64,000 nt of DNA from Actinomyces procaprae (GTDB taxonomy: Bacteria; Actinomycetota; Actinomycetes; Actinomycetales; Actinomycetaceae), in contig NZ_CP039292.1 in assembly GCF_004798665.1 (NCBI RefSeq), positions 620,001-684,000 of the forward strand, in the 5' to 3' direction. Numbering within the stretch: the stretch's first letter is position 1; the number at the start of each line of letters is the position of its first letter. The translations under genes were made by a program, and so were the position numbers. Shown here piece after piece: positions 33,549 to 42,560 of this stretch. The notes beneath the pieces were generated by a model, which did no database searches, was not told the origin of the DNA, and saw only the letters and a list, made by a program, of their open reading frames with translations.

Positions 33549-34061
33549 CTACGCCTTGACCCCGAGCTGGTCCAGCCAGCGGCGTACGCCGTCGGCGTTG
33601 ATGTTGGCCTCCAGGCGGGTGCCCGGCCTCCAGTCACCGCTGCTGCTCAAGGCGGACAGGTCGCGGGCGCTGGCGCCGACAGGGGAGGAGAATGAGGTGC
33701 AGAACGGGATCACAGTCTTGCCCGAGAAGTCATTGTGCTTCACGAAGTCGTTCAGGACCCAGGAGGCCTCGCCCCACCAGATGGGGTAGCCGACCAGCAC
33801 GACGTCGTAGTCGGCGAAGCCATCGGGGGTGTCCTGCAGCAGCCCCACGTGGCGCAGGCCGTGATCGACGTGCTCGCGCGAGACTCGGCTGCGCGGGTCG
33901 TTGTAGTCCAGGTCGGGCTCGGTGTAGGGCTCGGCGGGGGACAGTACGAAGGCGTCGGCTCCGAGCGCCCGCGTAAGCGTCTCGGCAACACGGCGGGTGT
34001 GTCCGTGCGCGGAGTAGTGGACGACGAGCGTTCTCGCGCCCGTGCTGTTCTCAGCGGTCAT
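33549..34061 (-). CDS. Flavodoxin-family protein
   Basis: A 170-residue flavodoxin fold. RTLVVHYSAHGHTRRVAETL is the FMN phosphate-binding loop pattern (Y-S-x-x-G-x-T-x-x-V), GYPIWWGEASWVLNDF the characteristic PIWW segment, and PFCTSFSSPVGAS the loop near the isoalloxazine ring. Such proteins carry electrons or act as NAD(P)H:quinone-type reductases in the cytoplasm. ATG 34061 follows GGAGGGACCC. Monocistronic by appearance: the upstream MFS gene ends in a hairpin and the downstream WXG-like gene starts 200 bp away. Redox partner unknown. Confidence 0.88.
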   Translation of the reverse strand: MTAENSTGARTLVVHYSAHGHTRRVAETLTRALGADAFVLSPAEPYTEPDLDYNDPRSRVSREHVDHGLRHVGLLQDTPDGFADYDVVLVGYPIWWGEASWVLNDFVKHNDFSGKTVIPFCTSFSSPVGASARDLSALSSSGDWRPGTRLEANINADGVRRWLDQLGVKA

Positions 34062-34146
34062 GACGGGTCCCTCCTTTGGGAGTAGATGGGGTAATGATAA
34101 CGGCGCGGCTGCGTGACGGTAACTGACATCCGCGGCCGCCGGGGCG

Positions 34147-34187
34147 GCGCCGTCGTCGCCACCCGGAGTCGGGGACGACGACGGCGC
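34147..34187 (-). terminator. Hairpin after the MFS gene at 34212
   Basis: Perfect 12-bp arms GCGCCGTCGTCG (34147-34158) and CGACGACGGCGC (34176-34187), 24 bp beyond the stop codon of the minus-strand MFS gene. Confidence 0.65.
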
Positions 34188-34211
34188 TCGCTGTCCGGAA
34201 AGAACCCGGAC

Positions 34212-35537
34212 TCAGTGCTTGGGCTCGGGGGAGACGGTGAAGTCCAGGCCCGCATCCTCGGCTGCGGCGACGTCGGCTTCCGCATGGTGCTCGACGGCGA
34301 ACTCGTTGCGCTGCTTGCCGCGGAAGCCCCAGACGGCGAAGGCGTAACCGACAATGGCGAAGCTCACCAGGATCATGTAGGCCACGCGTGGGTTCAGGCT
34401 CATCAGCGACGGGGTGACCGAGGCCGCCAGCGTGGCGACGATCCGGGCGACGAACACGATGTCGCCCTGGGCGGTGGCGCGCACCAGGGTGGGGAAGGAC
34501 TCCTGCGTCCACACCTTCATGATGCCCTCGAAGGCGAAGGCGCCGCCGAAGCCGTTGATCAGGGAGACGGCGATGTAGCTCCACACGTGGAAGCCTCCGA
34601 TGATGTAGATGAAGTAGGAGCCCACATAGCAGGCGGCGCCCAGGTAGAAGTAGGGCATGCGTTTTGGTGTGTCTACGATCCGCATGAACCAGAGGCCCCA
34701 GATGAAGCCGAGCGGCATCATCAGCAGGCCGATCTGATTGGAGAAGGCGATCTCCATGCCGATGATGTTGTGGTTGATCCAGGTGGTGAACTGGCCGCCG
34801 GTGTTCGCCGGGATGTTGACCAGCGCGTAGAAGAAGATCAGCGCGATGAAGGGCCTGAAATAGGGAGGCCGGAGCAGTGTGCCGATGGTCACGCGCTCGG
34901 CGCGCACGGTGCCGCTGCCGGACTCTCGCTCGCGGCGGGCGGCCAGCCAGATCTCGGATTCGGGGATGGGTAGGCGCAGCAGCAGTGTGATCAGGGCTAC
35001 AACAAGGATCTGGCCGTACATGACCTGTCCGCCCAGCCGGCCCCAGTTGCCGACCACGGATCCGGCGACGACCGCGCCAAGGATTCCGCCGGTCCACAGC
35101 ATGTTGGACAGGCCGATGATCTTGCCGCGGTTCTCGTCCGTGGCGGACTCGGCGATCGTTGCCAGCGAGACCGGTAGATCGGCGCCCGTGCCGAGGCCCA
35201 CGAGGATGGTGCCGACGAGCAGGATCGGGAAGCTCGGAGCGCAGACCTGGCAGGTCGCTCCCAGAACAATCATGAGCATGGTGGCGGAGAAGACGTGCTT
35301 GCGGCCGTAGCGGTCGCCGAGCGGCCCGCCGAACAGGGCGCCGAAGGCGATGCCGAGGGTCAGTGCCGATGAGGCCAGCCCGACCTGGCTGTTGGTGATC
35401 CCCAGTGCGTCCTGGTAGATGACCAGAGCGGTGGAGTTGGAGACGATGGCGCAGGCGTCAATGTAGGACGCCATGCCGGAGACAACGCCTACGAACCACG
35501 GGTTAGGGGGTTTGCGCGTAGAGACTGCTGTGGACAC
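34212..35537 (-). CDS. MFS transporter, sugar/metabolite:H+ symporter type
   Basis: About 441 residues, 12 predicted membrane segments, with the signature GGPLGDRYGRKHVFSATM after segment 2 and GLGTGADLPVSLATIAES in segment 4 to 5. I place the start at GTG 35537, which has a strong RBS (GAAGGAGAGCAC); an ATG six codons upstream has none. The protein is a paralogue in style of the rhamnose-locus carrier at 17201. It is transcribed divergently from the LacI regulator at 35933, with an operator at its predicted transcription start, so that regulator very probably controls it. Substrate unknown. Confidence 0.85.
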   Translation of the reverse strand: MSTAVSTRKPPNPWFVGVVSGMASYIDACAIVSNSTALVIYQDALGITNSQVGLASSALTLGIAFGALFGGPLGDRYGRKHVFSATMLMIVLGATCQVCAPSFPILLVGTILVGLGTGADLPVSLATIAESATDENRGKIIGLSNMLWTGGILGAVVAGSVVGNWGRLGGQVMYGQILVVALITLLLRLPIPESEIWLAARRERESGSGTVRAERVTIGTLLRPPYFRPFIALIFFYALVNIPANTGGQFTTWINHNIIGMEIAFSNQIGLLMMPLGFIWGLWFMRIVDTPKRMPYFYLGAACYVGSYFIYIIGGFHVWSYIAVSLINGFGGAFAFEGIMKVWTQESFPTLVRATAQGDIVFVARIVATLAASVTPSLMSLNPRVAYMILVSFAIVGYAFAVWGFRGKQRNEFAVEHHAEADVAAAEDAGLDFTVSPEPKH

Positions 35538-35625
35538 GTGCTCTCCTTCGAGCATGGGGTGCGGCTTGCTCGGATCGAACCGGCAAGATGGTTGTGGAGC
35601 CGACCGCCTTGGCTGTCAGCGACGT

Positions 35626-35641
35626 ATTGAAACGAATCAAT
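35626..35641. promoter_or_regulatory. LacI-type operator 1
   Basis: ATTGAAACGAATCAAT, symmetrical at 12 of 16 positions around a central CG. It begins right where transcription from the minus-strand promoter at 35649-35677 should start, a classical repressor position. Confidence 0.55.
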
Positions 35642-35648
35642 CGTTGTC

Positions 35649-35677
35649 ACTGTAGCAGGCCTTGCAGCTTCGTACAA
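35649..35677 (-). promoter_or_regulatory. Promoter of the MFS gene
   Basis: On the minus strand TTGTAC (35677-35672) and TACAGT (35654-35649) are separated by exactly 17 bp, matching a housekeeping-sigma promoter. Operator 1 lies immediately downstream and operator 2 upstream. Confidence 0.55.
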
Positions 35678-35692
35678 GGATGTGGCGGATCG

Positions 35693-35707
35693 ATTGAATC
35701 GATTGAT
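35693..35707. promoter_or_regulatory. LacI-type operator 2
   Basis: ATTGAATCGATTGAT shares ATTGAxxCGxxT with operator 1; the overlapping ATCGATTGAATCGAT is a 15-bp palindrome. Spacing centre to centre from operator 1 is about 66 bp. The remaining divergent gap to 35932 holds nothing else recognised. Confidence 0.5.
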
Positions 35708-35932
35708 GGTTGCTGTGCGCTGCCGCTCGAGGTGGTGCTCCCCGGGCGACGCGCGGCGGATACTCGTTGCAATGACGCGCCTCGCGGGCTGTTTGGCTCC
35801 GCCCTCGCCGCCGACCTGGAATGATGGTCTCGCACGCACGCCGCTGCTTCGCGCGGTCAGGCAGCCGCGTGCGGAGCAAGCGGAGTGACGCTGCCACGCG
35901 TCCCCGGCGGAGTGAAGAGCTAAGGAGCGAAC

Positions 35933-36955
35933 ATGGCACGTCCCTCGGTGCGTGACGTAGCCGAACGTGCGGGAGTGTCGGTGGGCACCGTCTCTCACGT
36001 CCTGAACCATCCGGAGCGCGTCGCCCAGCCAACGATCGACCGCGTGCGCGCCGCCATCGACGAGCTCGGCTTCGTCCGCTCCGAGGCGGCTCGCCGCCTG
36101 CGCCACGGCGGCTCCTCTCTGGTGGGCGTGCTCGTCCACGACATCTCCAACCCCTTCTTCACCGAGGCCGCCCGCGGCATTGAGGACCGCCTCCGCGAGG
36201 ACGGCCGTGTGCCCATGCTCGGCTCCACCGACTCCGATCCCGAGCGCGAGCGCGAACTAATGAGCCTGCTGGCCGGTATGGACGTCCACGGCATGATCGT
36301 CACCCCCTCGGCCTCCACCCTCGACAACCTCGCCGTCCTGGCCGGACGCGGAATCCGGGTGGTGCTCATGGATCACCCGCCGATCTCCGCCGAGCTGTCC
36401 ACCGTGTCCGGGGACGACGTCGCCGGGGCCCGCGCCGCGGCGGCTCACCTGATCGAACTGGGGCACCGCCGCATCGGCTTCGTCAACGGTCCGCTCACCG
36501 TGCGGCAGGCCGTCGACCGGCGCGACGGCGTCATTGCCGCGTTGGTCGAGGCGGGCCTAGACCCGGCGGAGGCCCTCGCGGAGATCGAGGCCGTCAGCGG
36601 CGGACAGGGATTCACCGCCGACGCCGGCGCCGTCGGAGCGGCCGCCCTCCTTGGAGCCGCCCCCGCACCCACGGCACTGCTGTGCGCCAATGACCAGCTC
36701 GCCATTGGCGCGATGCGGGAGGTGCGTCGTCGTGGCCTGAGCATCCCCGACGACGTCGCCATCGTCGGCTATGACGACGTCTCCGTCGCCGCCGAGCTCA
36801 TCACCCCACTGACCAGCGTGCGCCAGCCCATGCGGGAGATGGGAGCGGCCGCGGCCGACCTGCTACTGGCCAAGGGCGGAGACGTGCAGCACATCGTCTT
36901 CCCACCCGAGCTCATAGTGCGCGAGTCCACCGCGGGCGGGCGGCACCGCGCGTGA
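35933..36955 (+). CDS. LacI-family transcriptional regulator
   Basis: A 340-residue protein of standard length. The helix-turn-helix and hinge occupy residues 1-60 (VRDVAERAGVSVGTVSHVLN, then DELGFVRSEAARRLRHG), followed by the periplasmic-binding-protein-like ligand domain (LVGVLVHDISNPFFTEAARG, VNGPLTVRQAVDRRDGV, ALLCANDQLAIGAMREVR, DDVAIVGYDDVSVAAELI). Start ATG has RBS TAAGGAGCGAAC. It binds a sugar or sugar phosphate and releases its operator. The divergent MFS gene with two CG-centred operators is the obvious target. It might also be the regulator of the rhamnose genes, whose operator (TGAACCGTTTCA) is different, so I think that less likely. Confidence 0.92.
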   Translation: MARPSVRDVAERAGVSVGTVSHVLNHPERVAQPTIDRVRAAIDELGFVRSEAARRLRHGGSSLVGVLVHDISNPFFTEAARGIEDRLREDGRVPMLGSTDSDPERERELMSLLAGMDVHGMIVTPSASTLDNLAVLAGRGIRVVLMDHPPISAELSTVSGDDVAGARAAAAHLIELGHRRIGFVNGPLTVRQAVDRRDGVIAALVEAGLDPAEALAEIEAVSGGQGFTADAGAVGAAALLGAAPAPTALLCANDQLAIGAMREVRRRGLSIPDDVAIVGYDDVSVAAELITPLTSVRQPMREMGAAAADLLLAKGGDVQHIVFPPELIVRESTAGGRHRA

Positions 36956-37053
36956 GCGTCGCCCGACTCGCAAGCGCCGGGAACGATTCGCCCGCCGCAG
37001 TGCCGCCCGCGAGCGTGCGACCGGCAGCCAGGCCGACGGCGTCCCTTCGTCAT

Positions 37054-37383
37054 TCACTGGGGACGGGAGAAACGCACCGCAGTGCCGGAGGCCGTCACCA
37101 TCAGCATGCCGTTGTCGCTGCCGAGGGTCTCATAGTCGATGTCAACGCCGACCACGCCCTCCGCCCCTAGTTCCTGGGCGCGCTGGACCATCTCGGACAG
37201 TGCCGTCTCGCGCGCCTGAATGAGCTCGTTCTCGTATGCCTGGGAGCGGCCGCCCACCATGTTGCGGATGCCGGCGGCGAAGTCCTTGAACATGTTGACT
37301 CCCGCGATCGTCTCCCCGCACACCACACGCAGGTACTGCGTGACGGGGTAGCCCTCAACGGTGGGAGTGGTGGTCACAATCAT
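37054..37383 (-). CDS. YbjQ/UPF0145-family protein
   Basis: The ATG at 37383 with RBS CAGGAGAGAACCG gives 109 residues: [18 protein letters not shown], then [40 protein letters not shown] and [16 protein letters not shown]. This is the full pattern of the small, pentamer-forming YbjQ-like heavy-metal-binding-domain family, of near-standard length (about 107). The biochemical role of the family is not established. It is followed by the end of the convergent LacI gene and preceded by the SprT-like gene on the same strand, 124 bp away. Confidence 0.88.
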   Translation of the reverse strand: MIVTTTPTVEGYPVTQYLRVVCGETIAGVNMFKDFAAGIRNMVGGRSQAYENELIQARETALSEMVQRAQELGAEGVVGVDIDYETLGSDNGMLMVTASGTAVRFSRPQ

Positions 37384-37507
37384 CGGTTCTCTCCTGATGC
37401 TCGATACTCGCGGCTGGAGACCGGCCAGATGGGCGGTCCCCGCGAGATTGTGCAGCATTGAACCCCTCGGCGGCTCATCCCCGTGGACGATGCGCAGGAG
37501 GAACAGC

Positions 37508-38026
37508 TCAGCCCGGATCAGCCTCCAGGCGCGCCAGGGCCCGGGCATATCCGGTGCCGATCTCCTGCGGGCTCACGGGCACGCCGTCGTAGGACCAGCT
37601 CAGCAGGTGGTCGGCGCTGAACCGGCGCGCGCACCGGGAGCAGGAGCTCGGCAGCGCCGGGCGCCGCATCCGGTCGACGGTATGGCCGGCCGGGCAGGTC
37701 CCCACCCAGCGCCCGGCCACCCGCGGCGCCTCGGCGCTGACCAGCCGCGCACCACTGGCCCCGATCCGGCGGGCCTCCGCGCGCCACACGGCGTCGTGCC
37801 CGTGGGCGGCGCCCACCCGGGCGTGCGCGATCTCGTGCAGCACGGTCTCGCGCACCTCCGACTCGTCATACATCGCCATCAGCTGCCGGGACAGGGTGAT
37901 GCGCCTACGGGAGTGGTCGGTCTGGCCGGCGCGCCGCCGAGCCCGGTCCAGGGACACCGACCAGTCGCCCACGCCGTGCTCGGCCATCAGCCGCCGGGCC
38001 AGCAGAAGCACCTCGGGCAGGTTCAC
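37508..38026 (-). CDS. SprT-like zinc metalloprotease domain protein
   Basis: A 172-residue protein starting GTG 38026. The metalloprotease motif [15 protein letters not shown] (His64, Glu65, His68 and a downstream His) is followed by a zinc ribbon-like set of cysteines ([10 protein letters not shown] and [10 protein letters not shown]), the arrangement of the SprT-like family related to Spartan DNA-protein-crosslink proteases and to short bacterial YfgJ/SprT proteins. It is probably cytoplasmic and DNA- or stress-related; activity on a particular substrate is not established for bacterial members. Neighbours give no further clue. Confidence 0.85.
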   Translation of the reverse strand: MNLPEVLLLARRLMAEHGVGDWSVSLDRARRRAGQTDHSRRRITLSRQLMAMYDESEVRETVLHEIAHARVGAAHGHDAVWRAEARRIGASGARLVSAEAPRVAGRWVGTCPAGHTVDRMRRPALPSSCSRCARRFSADHLLSWSYDGVPVSPQEIGTGYARALARLEADPG

Positions 38027-38144
38027 GCCCCAAGCCTAGACGATCGCATCCGCCGCCCGGCTGAGCGCCATTGCCGCCCCTGCGGGCGGAGACCTGCCGG
38101 AACTGGCTGCGTGTGACGGGCCGGGCTGTGGCAGCATTACTGCA

Positions 38145-39197
38145 ATGTCACCCCCCGCCGCCCGGCCGACGCGCCGCTCCCCACAAGGCGCACCGCGCCG
38201 CACCGCCGCAGACCACCGCACGAGCCCGAACCGGCGGCGTGCACCGGCGTCCGCCCGCGGCACCCGGCTGGCCAATGCGGCACGCGCCGGGGCGCGCTCC
38301 CCCGCTACGCGTCCCTCCGGCGGCAGACGCGGACGGCGCAGGTCCCGTCGTGCCGGTCCCGTGCGCATCTTCCTCAGCTCGTTCCTGATCACGCTGCTGC
38401 TCGGCCTGCTGGTCATGAACGCCGTCGGCACCGGGTCGGCGCCGCCAGCCCCGACGGCGTTCACCGAGCCCGACCCCATCGGCCGTGACATGACCGGCTT
38501 CGATGCCGCCCACATCATTGACGACGACGTCTTCTACGACTCGACCACCATGACGGCCGCCGATGTGGCCGCATTCATCGACACGGTCAACGCCGGCTGC
38601 CAGGCGGGCACGGACGGGACCCCCTGCCTTGCCGACGCCACCTTCGACACCGAGGACCGCGAGGCCACCACCGCCTGCCCCGGAGGATACGCGGCCGCGT
38701 CCGGGGAGACGGCCGCGGCGATCATCTCCAAGGTGGCCGACTCCTGTGACATCAACCCCCGCGTGCTGCTCGTGCTGCTGCACAAGGAGCAGGGGCTGCT
38801 GACCGCGTCAGGGCCCAGTCTGACCGCCCGCCGCTACGAGGCTGCCGCCGGCTACGCCTGCCCCGACGGGCAGGAGTGCGACGCCGAGTACGCCGGCTTC
38901 TTCCGGCAGGTATACGGAGCCGCCTCCCAGTTCCAGACCTACCGGCTCGACCCGGACGGATTCCAGGTGGTCGCGGGCACGACCACGCAGCTGGCCTACT
39001 CGCCCAACTCGCAGTGCGGAGCCGGTGAGCTGACTGCCTCCAACCAGGCGACTGCGGGCCTGTACAACTACACGCCCTACCTGGCCAATGCGGCGGCGGC
39101 CGACGGCGGCGACGACTGCACCAGCTGGGGCAACTGGAACTTCTACGGCTACTACCGGGTGCTCTTCGGCGATCCGACCCCGTCGACCGCTCAGTGA
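38145..39197 (+). CDS. Membrane-anchored extracellular protein with lysozyme-like domain (annotated hemagglutinin in relatives)
   Basis: The first ~75 residues are Arg/Pro-rich and basic, then RIFLSSFLITLLLGLLVMNA forms one membrane segment, so a later start close to GTG 38358 is possible. The exterior part has the conserved set DDDVFYDSTTMTAADVAAFI, INPRVLLVLLHKEQGLLT, YACPDGQECDAEYAGFFRQV, AYSPNSQCGAGEL and LYNYTPYLANAAA, which is a widespread actinobacterial exported domain often labelled hemagglutinin; the KEQG glutamate resembles the catalytic Glu of lysozyme-like folds. Six or more cysteines suggest disulfides. Wall remodelling or adhesion is plausible but unproven. Confidence 0.75.
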   Translation: MSPPAARPTRRSPQGAPRRTAADHRTSPNRRRAPASARGTRLANAARAGARSPATRPSGGRRGRRRSRRAGPVRIFLSSFLITLLLGLLVMNAVGTGSAPPAPTAFTEPDPIGRDMTGFDAAHIIDDDVFYDSTTMTAADVAAFIDTVNAGCQAGTDGTPCLADATFDTEDREATTACPGGYAAASGETAAAIISKVADSCDINPRVLLVLLHKEQGLLTASGPSLTARRYEAAAGYACPDGQECDAEYAGFFRQVYGAASQFQTYRLDPDGFQVVAGTTTQLAYSPNSQCGAGELTASNQATAGLYNYTPYLANAAAADGGDDCTSWGNWNFYGYYRVLFGDPTPSTAQ

Positions 39198-39282
39198 CTC
39201 GGCGCGAACCACCGCCTGGCATGGCAATGGCCACCGGGCGCGCCGGTAGGCCGGGACTCGGCAACGTGTGAGGATTACCTGC

Positions 39283-40800
39283 ATGGAGTGGCACCCGGTG
39301 CTGACGACTGCGTGGGTCGTCCTGGAGTACGTGATCAAGTTCGTGGCGCTGGGAACAGTCCCGGAGAACCGGCGCCCGTCGTCGTCGACCGCCTGGCTGC
39401 TGCTGATCTTCCTGCTCCCCGTCGTCGGGCTGCCCCTGTACGTGTTCCTGGGCAGCCCCTGGGTGCACGGCAAGCGCTACCAGCAGCAGCTGGAGGCCAA
39501 TGCCGCCGTTAACGAGTTCACCGCGGACATGCCGGATGCGCCCGCCGGTGCGCGCCCCTCGTCCCACCTCGGGTCGATCGTTCGAATGAACCGCAGGCTC
39601 ACCGGCCTGCCCTGCGTCACCGGTGAGGTCGTCGCCCTGCACGCGGACTCCGCCGAGACCTACACGGCCATGGCCCGCCTCATCGACGCCGCCCAGCATC
39701 ACGTGCACGTCGAGTTCTACATCCAGAGCTGGGACGAGGTGACCGACGTCTTCTACTCCGCGCTCGCGCGGGCCGCGGCCCGCGGCGTGACCGTGCGCCT
39801 ACTGGTGGACCACCTCGGCTCGCGCAAGTACCCCGGCTGGAAGGACTTCGGCAGGCGGCTTTCCGAGGCCGGAATCAAATGGCGACTGATGATGCCACTG
39901 CTGCCTCACAAGCGGCGCTTCCGGCGACCCGACCTGCGCAACCACCGCAAGGTCCTCACCATTGACGGAGAGCGCGCCTTCATCGGCTCGCACAACATCA
40001 TCGACCCCACCTACCGGCTGCGCTCCAACATCCGTGCCGGGCGCACCTGGGCGGACCTGTCGGTGGAGGTCACTGGCGACATCGTCGTCGAGGCGGAGAC
40101 GGTGTTCGCGATGGACTGGTTCTTCGAGTCCGGCGAGGTCCTGCAGGTCCAGGATGCACTTCCTGGCGCGCCGGATGTGACCGAGGTGCTGGAACGGCGT
40201 TCCCCGGTCGGCACGTCGGCTCCGCAGCCCGGACGCCCCGACGCCGTCGTCAACGCCATGCAGCTGGTGCCCTCCGGCCCGGGCTACCCCACCGAGCCGA
40301 ACCTGCGCATGTTCCTGTCCCTGATCCAGAACGCCACCCGGCGCGTATCCATTACAAGCCCCTACTTCATTCCCGACGAGGCGCTGCTGGCCGCCATGAC
40401 CACTGCGGCCTACCGGGGAGTGGACGTCGAGCTGTTCGTCGGCAAGGAATCCGACCACCTGATCGTCAACCACGCCCAGCGCTCCTACTATGGGGCTCTG
40501 CTCGCCGCCGGAGTGCGCATCTTCCGCTACCCGGCGCCCACAGTCCTGCACGCCAAGTACATGACCGTGGACGGCGAGGCCGCAGTGATCGGCAGCGCCA
40601 ACATGGACTTCCGGTCCTTCGCCCTGAACTACGAGCTGATGCTGCTCGCATTCGGCGGCGACCTGGATGACCTGCTGCGCGAGAACGACGCCTACTACCG
40701 GCGCGTGTCCACCGAGCTCACCGCCGCGGAGTGGGCCAAGGAGCCCCGGTGGCGGCGCTACATCGACAACGTCTGCCGCCTGGTCTCCGCCGTCCTGTAA
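39283..40800 (+). CDS. cls: Cardiolipin synthase (phospholipase D superfamily)
   Basis: The ATG at 39283 begins MEWHPVLTTAWVVLEYVIKF, the first of two N-terminal membrane segments (second: STAWLLLIFLLPVVGLPLYVF), as in bacterial ClsA-type enzymes. Two HKD motifs follow: HRKVLTIDGERAFIGSHN starting at His221 and HAKYMTVDGEAAVIGSANMD starting at His423. The 505-residue length is normal. It condenses phosphatidylglycerol (or PG with CDP-diacylglycerol in some Actinobacteria) to cardiolipin at the membrane. Not obviously in an operon; a three-unit repeat array starts 35 bp after the stop codon. Confidence 0.93.
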   Translation: MEWHPVLTTAWVVLEYVIKFVALGTVPENRRPSSSTAWLLLIFLLPVVGLPLYVFLGSPWVHGKRYQQQLEANAAVNEFTADMPDAPAGARPSSHLGSIVRMNRRLTGLPCVTGEVVALHADSAETYTAMARLIDAAQHHVHVEFYIQSWDEVTDVFYSALARAAARGVTVRLLVDHLGSRKYPGWKDFGRRLSEAGIKWRLMMPLLPHKRRFRRPDLRNHRKVLTIDGERAFIGSHNIIDPTYRLRSNIRAGRTWADLSVEVTGDIVVEAETVFAMDWFFESGEVLQVQDALPGAPDVTEVLERRSPVGTSAPQPGRPDAVVNAMQLVPSGPGYPTEPNLRMFLSLIQNATRRVSITSPYFIPDEALLAAMTTAAYRGVDVELFVGKESDHLIVNHAQRSYYGALLAAGVRIFRYPAPTVLHAKYMTVDGEAAVIGSANMDFRSFALNYELMLLAFGGDLDDLLRENDAYYRRVSTELTAAEWAKEPRWRRYIDNVCRLVSAVL

Positions 40801-40835
40801 CAGCTCCTCGCGACGGCCCCGCGTGCATTCCCCAT

Positions 40836-40898
40836 CGAGGTCGGTCAAAATAACCATCGAGGTCGGTCGACGTTACCGTCGAGGTCGGTCGAAGTGGC
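40836..40898 (+). repeat. Tandem array, 3 units of 22 bp, core TCGAGGTCGGTC
   Basis: Units start near 40837, 40859 and 40881 (CATCGAGGTCGGTCAAAATA, CATCGAGGTCGGTCGACGTT, CGTCGAGGTCGGTCGAAGTG). It follows the cardiolipin synthase stop codon by about 35 bp in the same sense. Variable bases resemble the array at 48449 more than that at 4790. Confidence 0.85.
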
Positions 40899-41080
40899 GG
40901 CGCCGCCTCGCCTGCTCCCGGTCGGCCGAAGGCTCCGGCGCCGCCCACCAGACCTCACCCGGGTGCGATATCACTTCCGCGCGTCCGACTCCCAGCCCGT
41001 GAGCTCCGCGAAGTAGGCGTCACGCCGTCTATGCCTGCTTGTCCGTTGCCCGCGCTCGTCCGGTCTGGAACCATGGGGCC

Positions 41081-42433
41081 ATGGCAAGGCGCTGGCAGAT
41101 CATCAGGGTGGAGCTGGTCTCCGGGCGTGGGCAGGTGTTCATGCCGCCGCCGGGACGGGACCTGATACTCCCGCCGTCGACCACCTTTGAGGAGCTCGGG
41201 CTCGCAATCGACCAGGCGCTGGCCCGCTGGGACCTGGCGCACCTGCGTGAGTTCGCGCTGGCGGACGGCACCCGGGTGGTCGAGGACCGGGTGGAGACGG
41301 CGGATTTCAGCGGCTTCGTGGGGCCCCTGCTGGACAAGCTGCTTGAGCAGACGAAGAAGGTCAAGGCATACGCGCAGGTCGGCGACGTCTTCCGCTACGT
41401 GTTCGACCTCGGCGACGACTGGACCTGCCGTTGCACGGTCACGGGGCTGGGCGATCCCGAGCGGTTGTACGGCATCGTCCCCGATACGCCCGTCGTGTTC
41501 TGGGGCTGGGGCAGCCTGCCGGACCAGTACGGGCGCACCCGCCCGGACGACGGAGCCGCCGACGGCGAGCAGCCCGACGCCCGCCGGCAGGCGCAGGAGG
41601 AGCAGGAGGTGCTGCGCTTCGTCGCGGAGTTCGGGCGGGGAAAGCCAGCCTTCGTAGAGCTGGGCGCGCTGCGCGCGGCGGACGCGAGCGGCGACGCGCG
41701 TGCCGTGCTGGACGCGCTGATCGCCGTCGACGTCGAGCCCGCGCTGCAGCAGGTGGGGCAGGCGCTGGCGCACGTCTGGGACGCCGGAGCCGCTCCCGGG
41801 GCCGGGCGGCCGCGCGGCCGGCTCCGCGACGACCTGATCGCGCTCACTCTGGCGCTGGCGGGCAGGCTGAATGTGCGCGACGCCCCCGGTGACGCGCTGC
41901 TGAGCAAGGCGCTGCTCGCGCGCGCTCGCGGGGAACAGCCCGAAGGGGACCCACTCCCGGTGGACCTCGAGGTGCTCGCCGACACCATGGCCTCCTACGG
42001 GGATGCCGCCGACGGCGCATACCTCGACCTCGACACCGGCCAGGTGCTGCCCGCCGACCTCGTCGACCAGACCGGCCGGCACGGGGCGGGCGCCTCGGGC
42101 CTGGAGGAGGGGATTGAGGAGCTCGACGTCGAGCCCGGGCACCGCTGGGAGCGGATCGATGGCGGCGGGCGGCGGGAGCAGGGCGCCGAACGGCGGGCCT
42201 TCATCGACTACCTCAACGCCCCGACCATCGGGCGCCAGGCGAACATCGACGCCGCCGACGCGCTGCGTCAGGCCCTCGACCAGCGTGGCGGCAACCGGCG
42301 GTTCCACGACGCGCTGGGGGAGCTCGGCCTCGTCGACCAGTGGCTGGCGTTCCGCGACGACCGCCGCTGGGGCCGGGCCCGCGTGGAGTTGGCCTCCCAC
42401 GGGCTGCGGCCCGTGCGGCCGCAGCGGCCGTGA
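41081..42433 (+). CDS. Plasmid pRiA4b ORF-3-like family protein
   Basis: A 450-residue protein starting ATG 41081. Residues 1-160 contain WQIIRVELVSG, LAIDQALARWDLAHLREFAL and FRYVFDLGDDWTCRCTVTGL, the characteristic pRiA4b ORF-3 fold (hydrophobic strands with a conserved F-D-x-G-D-x-W). The rest is helical and acidic, Arg/Glu-rich, ending with FHDALGELGLVDQWLAFRDDRRWGRARVEL. The family is found on plasmids and chromosomes and has no agreed biochemical role. Convergent with the response-regulator gene at 42561. Internal in-frame Met 41039 upstream lacks an RBS, so the start at 41081 is preferred. Confidence 0.78.
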   Translation: MARRWQIIRVELVSGRGQVFMPPPGRDLILPPSTTFEELGLAIDQALARWDLAHLREFALADGTRVVEDRVETADFSGFVGPLLDKLLEQTKKVKAYAQVGDVFRYVFDLGDDWTCRCTVTGLGDPERLYGIVPDTPVVFWGWGSLPDQYGRTRPDDGAADGEQPDARRQAQEEQEVLRFVAEFGRGKPAFVELGALRAADASGDARAVLDALIAVDVEPALQQVGQALAHVWDAGAAPGAGRPRGRLRDDLIALTLALAGRLNVRDAPGDALLSKALLARARGEQPEGDPLPVDLEVLADTMASYGDAADGAYLDLDTGQVLPADLVDQTGRHGAGASGLEEGIEELDVEPGHRWERIDGGGRREQGAERRAFIDYLNAPTIGRQANIDAADALRQALDQRGGNRRFHDALGELGLVDQWLAFRDDRRWGRARVELASHGLRPVRPQRP

Positions 42434-42560
42434 CTGCGACCGGTCTCGGCATGCTACTGCTGCCGGTCTGAGCACATCACTTGATGCCGGTTTCGGTACC
42501 GGGGACGGCAAGGCGGCCGGGTAAGGCGGAATAGTCAGACGGGCGGGCTAGCAGACCGGG

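Noticed and set aside
35538..35555. ATG start of the MFS gene six codons upstream
   Set aside because: It lacks an RBS; GAAGGAGAGCAC directly precedes the GTG at 35537.
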